Below are positions 20,214 through 30,498 of a stretch of 63,577 bases of DNA, one piece after another (the stretch's first letter is position 1; every line of letters begins with the position of its first letter). The notes beneath the pieces are model-generated. The model saw only the letters and a program-made list of their open reading frames with translations, ran no database searches and was not told the origin of the DNA. Origin of the DNA: Gracilaria domingensis (Eukaryota > Rhodophyta > Florideophyceae > Gracilariales > Gracilariaceae); assembly GCA_022539475.1 (NCBI GenBank), contig VCMS01000267.1, positions 88,683 through 152,259 on the forward strand, read 5' to 3'. A program made the translations under genes and the position numbers.

Positions 20214-21482
20214 ATGGTAACACATCAGAACAATGAGGACCCTGGCGACCATACTACACCACGACCTCTCACAGCCGCCATAGATGGCCCTACGCAACAC
20301 CCGACAGCATCTCGAAGCTCTCAAACTATTCGCTATACAACAACGATTCCCACAACCATCGACGAAGCAATCAACCTGCTAATTTCTGCACAGTATGATA
20401 ACATGCATTGTAAACAAGGCATGAAACAGTTGCGCATCATTGGCGCACAGAACGCTAAACACGCAACTAAGCGCAAAATATTGGCAGCTAAAATGGTACA
20501 GAGACAGATATCAATATCGATGCTGGCAAATATGGTAGATGGCGCTTGTAATTATAGCGAACCTGATTATTATCGACTAAATTCGTTGCCGTACACTACG
20601 GTGCGGGTGAAGAAGATATTGGGAGGAGAGGAAAGCATTATTTGGATTAAAGGAGACATTCCCGTTGAAACAGAAAATGGTATAGCAGTTGAAGAACCCT
20701 CAATTACGGCGGTAGTCTCTTCTCATGAGACGCCGGACCGACAGCCAGCGTTTAGAGCCAATGAGTTCTGTAGAACTAGGCTTTTGCATGTTCTAGGAGA
20801 CTCACGGATGGCATCGACGCGTCAGAAGCTGATGCAGTGTCTGACTAGAGAAGAACTAGATGTTCAGCAAGATGATCCATGGGTGGAATTCATTGCCATA
20901 TTATTCAACGATCCGAACTTTAAACCCAATCCTATTTCGGTGCTTGCCGGTGGTGTATGTCGCAGTGATATCGACATGATTGACCCATCCCGTCGAGTGC
21001 ATTTGCGTGAAGGTGGGTTTCTTAAGCGCAAGTTTGGGGAATTTAAGAGCCACTACGGTACATGTCTCTCACGTTACGAGGCTTCAGGGCAAGGGGATCC
21101 TGAAGCATTTGTTAGTTTTGCAGATGGAAAGTCATACATAATGTATGCACATTGTTTTCTGAAAGTGCAACCATTTTTGTCCTCTCTTGCGACGAGGGCA
21201 TTGCGCTCAGATGCACAATTCGAGCAAGGTGTAGGGCAGGGAGTTCGTCCAAGTAGAAGTGGATCAGGAACTGCTTACCATGGGAAGGTGAAGAGGCAGA
21301 AAACGGCTCATACTGATGATAATCATCAATATCAGTCTCTCGTCGCTGCGCTACAGCCACAAGATAAAGAAATTGCTAGAGCATTTGAAGTGGCTGAGCG
21401 CAACAAGATGATGTACGAAACCCTTGAAGCCAAAGAGCGATGGCAGAATGCCACAATGGAATACAACGAACAAAGCAACTGA
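20214..21482 (+). CDS. Harbinger A ORF2 protein
   Basis: The ATG at 20214 opens 422 codons. Related copies lie in elements B (45657-47081, minus) and C (47392-48855, plus). Conserved blocks: a helical N-terminal part (MKQLRIIGAQNAKHATKRK), an LHVLGDSRMASTRQKLMQC stretch, then W-E-I-A-LFND followed by GGFLKRKFGEFKSHYG and RYEASGQGDPEAF. The last part resembles in outline the Trp/hydrophobic helices of Myb/SANT-like proteins, the usual second protein of PIF/Harbinger elements that brings the transposase to DNA; this is inference. The C-terminal tail seen in C (EERRVLQNGLRRLL) appears here after the stop in another frame to TAG near 21572, so a small frameshift near 21475 trimmed this copy. Confidence 0.8.
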   Translation: MVTHQNNEDPGDHTTPRPLTAAIDGPTQHPTASRSSQTIRYTTTIPTTIDEAINLLISAQYDNMHCKQGMKQLRIIGAQNAKHATKRKILAAKMVQRQISISMLANMVDGACNYSEPDYYRLNSLPYTTVRVKKILGGEESIIWIKGDIPVETENGIAVEEPSITAVVSSHETPDRQPAFRANEFCRTRLLHVLGDSRMASTRQKLMQCLTREELDVQQDDPWVEFIAILFNDPNFKPNPISVLAGGVCRSDIDMIDPSRRVHLREGGFLKRKFGEFKSHYGTCLSRYEASGQGDPEAFVSFADGKSYIMYAHCFLKVQPFLSSLATRALRSDAQFEQGVGQGVRPSRSGSGTAYHGKVKRQKTAHTDDNHQYQSLVAALQPQDKEIARAFEVAERNKMMYETLEAKERWQNATMEYNEQSN

Positions 21483-21574
21483 TAGAAATAGCTACTGATG
21501 ACGAAGAGAAGAGTGCTTTACAGGAACGTTTGCGCCGCTCAATTCGCAGCTTGGCTCGCGGTTCTTCCTCGTAG

Positions 21575-23571
21575 AAGATGTAGCTCCTTGAATTTGATTG
21601 AATACTTGTAGAAGAAAGAGCACGTTGGAGCTTGTCATTGCCTTCTTCTGCATCCTACCGCTCCGTTGTGGGCATGAACGCCGCCCTCAAGAAGGGCTTT
21701 GTCGCCTCCCATATCAGGCCCGAGGGCACCCCGCAAGCTGGTGAACAGCGCTGCAAGAGTGCCGCCTCGCCTTGCGACAAGATGGCCGCCGCTGGCCTGC
21801 CGAAGTACACCGTCTGGATGAGACGCAAGCAGGGTGGCGTCGAGGGCGAAGAGTAAACCATGCCCGGGTTTCCCGTTGGTTTCATTTCTGTCCCTCGCAG
21901 CAGTGAGGTTCCGGACGCTCTGTTTCACGCTGAAGCAGACTTGGTGCATGTCGCAACTCTTCTGTATCCTAAACTCACAAACGAACCGAAAGACAATATC
22001 GAGTTCCGCTATCAGATCCGAATTTTCGATGATGAAGAAACCCAAGTCACAAGTCGCCAGAACTGCACTGCACTCCGACGCACTCTTCGCAAATGGTTTA
22101 GACAACTTCAGAATCCAATGAATGTGTAGTACCTCTGTTCCTCTTTGTTTATCTCAATTTTCAACCTCTCTTTGTCCCGTGATCTCTGTCAATACTATAA
22201 CCTAGCCTTCGCCGTATGATACTTTGAACTGCTCAGGACTCAGAGAAAGAGTCCGATGGCCCCACCTCCGGGATCTTTCCCCGACTTCCAGACCCATCTC
22301 TTTTTGGTTCACCTCCAAGGACTGCCTTCATATCTGAAGCACAACAACTTACAAGTGCTCGGCATGGTCGAATGACAATCTGCATGTACTCGTCCATATT
22401 TTCATATGTCGATAACGGTAACCCTCGTCCATCGTTCTTGTACAGCCATAAGCTTGGAACCCAGTGCGGACCACAGCGTAACGGGATCATTTTACTACTT
22501 CCAAATCACCACCGTGATCACATATGAGATCATCATCTGGCCGCGGCGTCTCCGCACTACTAACCATATAAAGGGATCAGCGTCTATTTCGTAGTGCAAC
22601 GCAAGCACTTCGTGCTTCTCATCTTCACGGCTGAAGCATCCAAACATGCTCCAACCCGCAAACTTCAGCGTCATGATCTTTCCGCTTTCGGCTTCAGAGG
22701 TGAGACGTCTTTCTATTCTGTAGCGCTTTGTAAACACTCTGGGCGCGCCGAGAGAGATTTTCTGCTCAATATCAGCGTCATCGTCCACCCCACTAACATT
22801 GAGATCAACCGTCAAGGTTACACCGAATGTTTTTCGACGTTCTCTGCGTAGACTAAGTTTTCTTCTACGATACACAAAACTTTCAGAGACCGTTTGCGAC
22901 TGTGAACGGTCTTCACGTGACTGACAAAACCAGATCTGACGGGGAGCAGGGTTGGTCGAAGCGTAGCTGTCAGTTCCGCAGACGGATAAGTCGCATTGAT
23001 ATGCTTCACAGCTGAAGAACTAGGGCAAGAACCGTCAATGCAGAACACACCACCATAGCTACATAAGCACGAAGATATACTCCCCACCACACGGTTTTCG
23101 TCAAAGACAGCACACCCAACCATTGTGACAATTGTTCGACCACTGCTTTCGCGCGCTTTGGAAAAGGCCTTGAACACCGCAAGCTCGCCTAAAACCTCTA
23201 GTGGTCCGTTGGGGGCTTTTTGTACCGCTTCAGTGCAGAGTTATGCGCACCGAAAACCATTAGTGCCAACGGTGAGTCCGCCTAAATTGGGTCGTGAACC
23301 TGCATCGATTGCTGCAAAGAGTACAACGACTGCTCACGGTTACAGAAATGATCTGGCTAACTCTGCTGAACATATCTTACGATGTCCACAGAGTGTTTCC
23401 CATACTGCTTTTTTTCACATAAGGAGTCTACCGAACGAAGAACCGTCTCGCAAGCAAGCCTCGAAAGAAGCTAAGCCGATGCAGACCAATTCCGGAACAC
23501 CAGCCTTCAAAAACCAGTGCTGAACCTCTTTAGCAACCAACCTATTCTCCTACAACCCTGTTCGCACGAGA
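21575..23571. other. Harbinger A interior, unrecognised broken frames
   Basis: 21632-22129 holds two successive plus-strand frames in one phase separated by TAA: the first ends LPKYTVWMRRKQGG, the second starts with an ATG at 21860 (PGFPVGFISVP) and runs 89 codons. On the minus strand, frames at 22818-23177, 22495-22875 and 22233-22490 follow one another as if one gene had been frameshifted twice. I recognise no family. By analogy with B and C this is probably degraded cargo. Confidence 0.4.
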
Positions 23572-23964
23572 CCCTATAAGAAATTTTTGCGGCTTGCGGA
23601 TCACGCGCGGATGTAAATTGGATGCTTTTTCAAAAATAGGAGCGCACTATGTGGTGGAATGGAGGATTAAAATCGCCTCCTATGACCTCATTTAGGGTGC
23701 CAAAAGGGAGTGTGCTGTGAGTGTAGGAGGAGTGGGAAAGGATATTGCAAGTGTCATAACGCACTCAGAAAAGCCTATCATGCAATGAGAACAACCTCAG
23801 CACACAGTCATATGACATTCACAAAATTAAAAAAATTGATAATTTAATATGCACCGTGCCAAAATGGAGGTCGCGCGGAACGTTTGATGAATGTAATGTG
23901 AGGGTCTACAACATCCGATTGCCTTCATGTTACGTTCAAAATTTTGAAAAAATTTCTTATAGGG
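23572..23964. repeat. MITE copy 1 (393 bp)
   Basis: Begins CCCTATAAGAAATTTTT and ends with its inverse. About 90% or more like the copy at 25869-26261, same length and orientation. No coding capacity. AGA occurs on both flanks. Confidence 0.88.
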
Positions 23965-25868
23965 AGACCTCGAATTGCGAGAAAGATCGAAGGACATCAA
24001 ACCATCATTCGAGGCCGAGGGGTTCGTCACACCAAGCATAAGCGAAGGGTTCACCACGCCTTCGACTGCAGGTTTCGAGGAACAGCCAACAGCAGTAGCA
24101 GATGCAAAAGAGCACAAAACTGTTCGCACCATTATTGTGGATAATGCAGAGAAAGAGATAAGCGCAGATCCGGAGAGCGCTCTGAGGGTTCTAAACAGGA
24201 ACATATCAGCGTATCGGGGGCATCACCGCAAAGATGTAAGCGTCGGCTGAAGACGAAGCAAGTGCAAGCAACCCGTTGAGGATTCCGAACTCCAAACTCA
24301 ACAACTGCCGTACGAAAACCGAAGCTCTCTAATGAGGGCGCTAATAATACTGGCGTTACGGGCCCTATGGCCCTCGACCTGAAAAAGATGCGATCAGAGC
24401 AGCTAAACCAATACTCCGCAACGAATTTGCCATCGGATGCGAACAGCGACTTGAGCACCGATGGAAAAGGACAACGGAAACCTCGGAAGCGTAATCCAGC
24501 AGAGGTTGTGGAGATATCGAAAGGCCAACTTGTACTGCTCATGAGCCAAATTAGATGAATTAATTATGCCTTGTAAAAGTGTTATTGTCCTCATCTTTTC
24601 GATGAACTCAAGGTGGAAATCCCTACAGTGGAAGCAAAGAGTTTCCATGAAGGGTCCTAGATCGTTTTGAAGATGAGTTAGCTTCTGTCTCATCACACTT
24701 CCGAGTGTCAGTTGTGATGGTCGTTCTTACAAGGCCATTCACCCCTGTCTCCTCTTGTTGCTACTGCAGTGTCCTGGATATTTGAGTTCTGAATCGAAGG
24801 AACTCCTTCTTCTTCAAGATGAACTCGAGTTCAAAAACTTCAATACCGCCATTTGACATCATATCGTCACAAACTTGTGGTCGGTGGCGCCTGGCAAACC
24901 TGATAATAACTTCTTTAACATTCTGGTCGACGTTCAGGGGATATCAGAAACTCTTTATTGTCTACCAAGAGATTTCGAACGCTCCACCACGCTTTTAAAT
25001 CTTGGAGCTCCTCAATAGCTCCGAGAAGATGTACGATTCCTATTTGCGACAAGGTCATACTTCCGTGGTCGACGAACTTCCTTGCACAATCTATCGCACT
25101 GTGCGTGTCGCGCATCCTAACGTACGCAGCAAACAGGGAGACCAGGTTTTCTGGTACTCACTCAGTTCCTCATAGAGATATATTGCTGCCTTGGGCCCAT
25201 CTGGTCTGCATTCTCGACAGTTGGCGAAATTGTATATCATCTGATCAAAAGCGTCTTCGATCTACATGCCACATATGACGTTTCTCTTAGTTGAGGCTGA
25301 CTTTGAGCCCTGGAGATACGCTCAAAATTCATCTAACGCTCTTGACTTCATTCCCACATGAGCATACGCCCGCAACTGAAAGACAGGAACAAGGAGCATA
25401 TCTTACACCAGCCCTTACATAAGCTCATCATGTGCTCTTCTATCATGCTGAGCTCCTGCTGCCACCGAGTTACGGGTAGCGCTTGTTTTCTCCCTGCCGA
25501 TCCGTAATCGCCCGGTATGACATAAGCGCTAAATATGAGCCCGAAAGTAACGCCAGTTGTAACTATTTCCGTTTTTGTCATGTCAGAAAGCAGCGTGGTC
25601 ATCATTTCCGGATCCTTCTATAGCGCAACTGACCTGCGAATAGATTGTACGTGTGCACTATGAGAGTATACAAGCAATATGCATTGTGTCTATCCAAGCA
25701 TTTCCAGCAGCGAGTCTCTCATTCAGTCGAGCGTTACTGCGTAGAATAGCTCCATGTGCCATACAAAACGCTTCTTCATCCAGCTGAACATATCTTCTTC
25801 TGGCATGTTCATTGCGCTCTTGTGTGTCGGCGAGCGAAGGAGATGCATGATGTAGGAGTTTGAAATAT
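23965..25868. other. Harbinger A interior between MITEs
   Basis: A plus-strand frame at 23975-24250 contains two similar units (EGFVTP, EGFTTP); a neighbouring frame ends at 24558 with RKPRKRNPAEVVEISKGQL. Neither is recognised. The minus strand 24915-25605 has short frames of no clear identity. Probably remains of one or two genes. Confidence 0.35.
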
Positions 25869-26261
25869 CCCTATAAGAAATTTTTGCGGCTTGCGGATCA
25901 CGCGCGGATGTAAATTGGATGGGTTTTCAAAAATAGGAGCGCACTATGTGATGCAATAGAGGATTAAAATCGCCTCCTATGGCCTCATTTAGGGTGCCAA
26001 AAGGAAGTGTGCTGTGAGTGTAGGAGGAGTGGGAAAGGATATTGCGAGTGTCATAACGCACTCAGAACAGCCTATCATGGAATGAGAACAACCTCAGCAC
26101 ACCCTCATATGATATTCACAAAATTGAAGAAATTGATAATTTAATATGCACCGTGCCAAAATGGAGGTCGCGCGGAAGGCTTAATGAATGTAATGTGGGG
26201 GTCCGCAACATCTGATTGCCTTCACGTTACGTTCACAATTTTGAAAAAAGTTCTTATAGGG
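25869..26261. repeat. MITE copy 2 (393 bp)
   Basis: Same ends and length as copy 1, direct orientation. Flanks are TAT and TAC, so a 3-bp target duplication is not exact here. Confidence 0.88.
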
Positions 26262-26975
26262 TACGCGCCGGTCCCGTCAGTGGAAGACTGCTCTCAAAGA
26301 GGGGTATATTCAAGGTTCTCAAATTGCCATACGCAGAAAAGCAGACACTTGGGACAATCGATGAAGCCGCTGCAATAGCCTTGGTGGCAGATGTGAAAAG
26401 CGACGCTATAGCGGAATGGTTAGACGTGTATGTGAACTGTGGCGTACCAGAATCCTGCTCACAAAAGTTTGCTCCTACCCAACTCATGAGAGCATGTATA
26501 GCGCTTGCAGCACCAACACCAACGCATGCCACGAATGTGAAGATAGATGCCGACGACAAAGCAGTGTCAGACCGCACTGGATCTTCCTTGAGCACGACTC
26601 CAATGCCGCTCCACATTGTGTCTGTTGGGTACAGCTACACAAAGTGCGTGTTCCATCTCCGTATGTTGAACAGCAAAGCGGCGTGTACGAGGAGGCAACG
26701 GCTATTTTTAAGACGTTATTATGCCCTCTTATATAAAAATCGGAGAAGCTGATGACGGCGGTTGCTTCGTACGTACAGCGCATAATTGAGCAAGATTGGT
26801 TAGCAACGAACGACTGTTAGGAGCAGCCCGAGACACGGCGGAGACAAAACTGCGATCAACAGCCACGCATCTGGAGGAAAGAATCTGCATAAAGTGGAAC
26901 GCCGCTTTGTCCTCAGTTTTGGACCTTTTTGGGAAGACGACATCCAACGACGGTATCATATTGCTTTCTAGCATA
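26262..26975 (+). other. Harbinger A interior, unrecognised frame
   Basis: An open frame ending near 26752 continues out of the MITE; outside the MITE it has about 160 codons (GRLLSKRGIFKVLKL, AIAEWLDVYVNCGVPES). No family recognised. The rest is spacer before the transposase stop. Confidence 0.35.
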
Positions 26976-28247
26976 TCAATGCGTAGTACGTCGGGTTCTA
27001 CGACGAACGAATCCCAGATTCCGTAGTGCACTAGCCACATTATCGCGCAGTGTAGAAAACTCTGTACTTCTATTTCTGTGCCTCATGCTCTCTTGTTCCA
27101 GGTGAAGCATGTCCTGGAAATGTACAAATGGATCCCCTTTTACGTTATTCTCATCTTGAGACGCAAGTGTGTCAAACAGCGTCTCATCTGCGTTATCGAT
27201 AACGAAATTGTGCAACTTGCACGCCACCATTATAATCTCGCTCACAGTTTGAAGTGGAAAGCGAAGAGCAGACCAGAATATACCAAACCTACAAATCAAC
27301 ATTCCGAAAGCCTGCTCTACAACAGTTCTACATGATGACAAGTAAGCATTGAATGTGTCCTCCTTACCGCTGAATCCCGTACCGGGATATGGCGTGAGCA
27401 CTCTGTGCTCATTCGAGTAGGCATCGTCTGCTATCACTGCAGCCCAAGCCGGCAACGTAGTCCCTTTCAGCAGCTCGTAAAGCATAGTATAAGCGAATTC
27501 GGTAGCGTCGTGAGTTCCTCCGGAGTGCCTGGAGGAAACAAAACAGAAGCGATAATCTGCGAGAACAGCAGCTTGAACACAGACGGCAAAGAATCCTTTT
27601 CTGTTGTAATACTTGCGTGGGTCGGGAACCTCACTTAAGCGCGGCTTGCGGATTTCTATTTCGAGCCCATCTAATGCAGCAGTGACACCATACAATGGTG
27701 TTTTTCGCAGTCCTCGGAAATTCCGTGCGCTTCTCTTGCAATCTTCAGTGGTTTGCGGAAACCGTATTTCGGGAAGCATAGATTCTAAGTGAGCTAAAGT
27801 CTCATGGAATACAGCGTAAATCGTGGAGAAGCCTATTCCATAGGGCCATGCAACATCTAGATAGCTCGCTCCTGCTAGGATGCGCAAGGTTACAAATAAC
27901 ATTACCTCGACAGTAACCGCTGGGCATGATGTAGAATTGGTTCTTTGCTTTCGCTGTAGTTTGATCTTCATAGTAACAACGAGAACGTTAAACTGCGACT
28001 TTGACAAGCGGTACATTCGGGTAAAATAATGGTCGGGCAGGGATGCAATATGATGTTGTACAGAAAACGGGGAACGCGGCACGACGGTCCGCAGTTTCTT
28101 ATTCTCTGCCAGCCGTTGCATCAAGCAGTGTATTAGAGCCATTTCTTGAATTCGCAATAGCTTGCGTGGAATGCGTCTGGAGCGTTTGCGAAGTATGCGA
28201 ACACGTTGGAGAAATCTTCGACGTATCATGCGGTTTGCAACGGCCAT
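26976..28247 (-). CDS. Harbinger A transposase, intact
   Basis: 423 codons from the ATG at 28247 with no interruption. Residues 1-60 are strongly basic; 60-150 are helical with the family signature ASYLDVAWPYGIGFSTIY. The catalytic core of the DDE_Tnp_4/HARBI1 type follows: Asp193 in AALDGLEIEI, SGGTHDATEF, Asp274 in IADDAYSNEH, LTPYPGTGFSG, and Glu311 in VVEQAFGMLICRFG. The enzyme cuts at the terminal inverted repeats and joins them to TAA/TTA sites. It lies about 170 bases from the right end and points inward. Its copies in B and C each have one nonsense mutation, so A is the best candidate for activity in this window. Confidence 0.93.
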   Translation of the reverse strand: MAVANRMIRRRFLQRVRILRKRSRRIPRKLLRIQEMALIHCLMQRLAENKKLRTVVPRSPFSVQHHIASLPDHYFTRMYRLSKSQFNVLVVTMKIKLQRKQRTNSTSCPAVTVEVMLFVTLRILAGASYLDVAWPYGIGFSTIYAVFHETLAHLESMLPEIRFPQTTEDCKRSARNFRGLRKTPLYGVTAALDGLEIEIRKPRLSEVPDPRKYYNRKGFFAVCVQAAVLADYRFCFVSSRHSGGTHDATEFAYTMLYELLKGTTLPAWAAVIADDAYSNEHRVLTPYPGTGFSGKEDTFNAYLSSCRTVVEQAFGMLICRFGIFWSALRFPLQTVSEIIMVACKLHNFVIDNADETLFDTLASQDENNVKGDPFVHFQDMLHLEQESMRHRNRSTEFSTLRDNVASALRNLGFVRRRTRRTTH

Positions 28248-28393
28248 GATAATCCCAACGGTTAAGCAGTTGTGTTGTTGAATCTGCTCTGAAGAAGAAT
28301 ACCTTCTTCTTTCACATTAGTGTGCGAGAAGGTCATAGAACCAATTTGCTTCGGAAATCTGAAATCCAAGTTTACTGTAATTCGGATTTTCTA

Positions 28394-28418
28394 CTTTCCT
28401 GTACTCGTAGAACGCGCC
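28394..28418 (-). repeat. Harbinger A right terminal inverted repeat
   Basis: Reversed it begins GGCGCGTTCTACGAG. It is followed by the single TAA (28419-28421) shared with element B. Confidence 0.85.
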
Positions 28419-28421
28419 TAA

Positions 28422-28446
28422 GGGCCATTGTATGAGTTCATGAATC
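28422..28446 (+). repeat. Harbinger B left terminal inverted repeat
   Basis: GGGCCATTGTATGAGTT start; pairs with 47244-47268. Confidence 0.85.
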
Positions 28447-28598
28447 AGGAAATAGGAAACTCGAAAAAAAAAGATTTCCAAATTTCCTATGCACAGTTGT
28501 TACATGAGTTCCGCGGATTTGTGAACGTCTATCGTGTGCACTCATCAACAGAGCCCACTTCGAGAAGATTCAGTGTGTTTGTCTTCACCTCTTACACG

Positions 28599-29846
28599 AT
28601 GAAAAGCCCACCTCTGCTCTGTCGAAAACGTCGTGAACGCTGCCATATACAGAAAGAAAACTATAAGCATCAAGTTTGTTTACATATTTTATGCTCAATC
28701 TTATGTGCTGCCGCAGAATCTTCCTCTAATGACGATCGTCCAAACCTGCGCATTATCCGTGCTCGTACTCGGTTTAATTTTCTGCAACACATGGCTTCTC
28801 TAACAGACTTTATGTTTCGACGTATGCACAGAATGTCGAAGGCACAGTTCATGACTTTGTATCATTTGATTTTTACTTCTTTGAAACGACTACAACGTGA
28901 TGAAAGCATCTTGGCACGATCCGTTTCTGTTGAGGTCATGCTCTGCGTGACAATGCGTCTACTTGCTGGTGCGAGTTATTTAGATGTCGGATGGCCATAC
29001 GGCATATCGGAATCAACTGTGTACTGTATTTTCAATGAGACACTTCTGGCTTTAGACAAATGCTTACCTCGTATTTCGTTTCCAGTAACTGAAGAAGAGT
29101 GTAGAGCTAACGCGAAACAGTTTCAGGAAATGCGACGAAGCCCATTCCATGGGGTTATTGCAGCTCTTGATAGCGTTGCTGTAGAGATTCGCCGTCCTCA
29201 ACTACGTTACGTTGCTGATCCTAAAAAGTAGTTCAACAGGAAAGGATTCTTTGCGATCTGTGTTCAAGCTGCAGTACAAGCCAACTACAAATTTTGCTTT
29301 GTATCAGCAAGGCATGAAGGTGAGACTCAGGACGCAACGGCGTTCTGCGCTACAGAGCTCTATCAGCTACTGACTGGTAATACGCTGCCCAGTTGGGCTG
29401 CAGTGTTTGGTGATGACGCGTATTCTAATGAACACAGAATTGTGACTCCATATCCTGGAAAGAACTTGTCAATGAAGGAGGACTCTTTTAATGCGTATCA
29501 TTCATCTTATCGTATCTGTGTGGAGCAGGCTTTTGGCATACTTGTATCTAGGTTTGGTATCTTTTGGTCCGCGCTTCGGTATGCACTGCCGAAGTGCACT
29601 TTGATTATTATGGTTGCCTGCACGCTCCATAACTTTATTATTGATAATGCAGACAGTGATGCCTTCGAAGTGCCTCCAAATCATGAAGAAAACTTTGTTT
29701 CAGGTGTTCCTGTAATTCACTTTCAAGATCTCTGTCATATGGAGAGAGACAACGTGAGATCCAGAAATAGGTGGAGGGAAAGATCAGAGTTGCGTGATAT
29801 TATTGCCGATAAACTCCAGCGAGTAGATCTCCTTAGGAGAAGGTAG
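28599..29846 (+). pseudogene. Harbinger B transposase with one nonsense codon
   Basis: The most plausible start is the ATG at 28599 (KSPPLLCRKRRERC, basic as in A). The single frame runs to TAG at 29844-29846 but is cut by TAG at 29229-29231, where A and C have Tyr in DPKKY/RKYYNRKGFF. The core otherwise reads well: Asp in AALDSVAVEI, TQDATAF, GDDAYSNEH, and Glu in VEQAFGILVSRFG. One change separates it from a complete protein frame, so inactivation is recent relative to the nested-gene decay around it. Confidence 0.9.
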
Positions 29847-30498
29847 TCTGCTTGCATTGTAGATGAGATTCTGCGGGACATTGTGATTGACGACCTGCAC
29901 CACATCAAGAAGCGCAGCTTTGCTGTGCCGTTTGTTTGCGACTGTCGCATCCTGGGTGACGTGCTTCGTCGCATTGCAGAGGGGTGCGGTCAACAGCCAG
30001 ATTTGCAGCCTGAAGGCCATGGATGACGATGGGCTCTACATGTTTGCAAAGAAGATCGGCGCTTCACTGGATCTCTTGGGACGCAGACAGGTGTCTGGGA
30101 GGTTTCCAGTCGATCAGTTCGCCGCTGGAGGTGTTGCCACTCCGGGGGAGGAAGCGCACCCTCGCGCATGTTTGCTATGAGACGTACAGCTGCGGTACAC
30201 AAGGTGAAATTTGTTCCTGGCTCTCCCGAGCGCAGTAACGCGAAGCAGTGGCGCCATTCAATGACACTTTCGGCGAGTATTACCATTAGCTCAACAATCT
30301 TATCTCCTGTTCTCTAAAATACGTGCGGCGTACGATGCTGAAGATGTTCACTAAAACCACAAGGAGGCCTAATGCTCACTGTCTGAGTTTCCAGTCCTGT
30401 CGAATCGATTACAAACTTCCGCACAGCGACGTTTTTTTCTGTTGCGAAGGTAAAGCAAATCATCGCAAGTGGAAATGCAGGGTTCATGAAAAGCAAAG
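29847..30498. other. Harbinger B interior, unassigned
   Basis: No gene recognised. Open frames on both strands (for example minus 29990-30286) lack identifiable motifs. It separates the transposase 3' end from the phosphofructokinase pseudogene 3' end. Confidence 0.35.

Larger units (their letters stand above)
19998..28418. mobile_element. PIF/Harbinger-like element A (8.4 kb)
   Basis: Flanked by TAA at 19995-19997 and 28419-28421. The terminal inverted repeats match at 13 of the first 15 bases (GGGGCGTTCTATGAG and, reversed, GGCGCGTTCTACGAG). It carries ORF2 near the left end on the plus strand and the DDE transposase near the right end on the minus strand, so the genes converge on about 5 kb of other DNA that includes two MITE copies. 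TAA/TTA target duplications and a transposase of this type define PIF/Harbinger. Confidence 0.88.

Noticed and set aside
23572..26261. The two 393-bp repeats as LTRs of one retroelement
   Set aside because: They have long inverted ends, lack TG...CA termini, and nothing between them resembles gag or pol.
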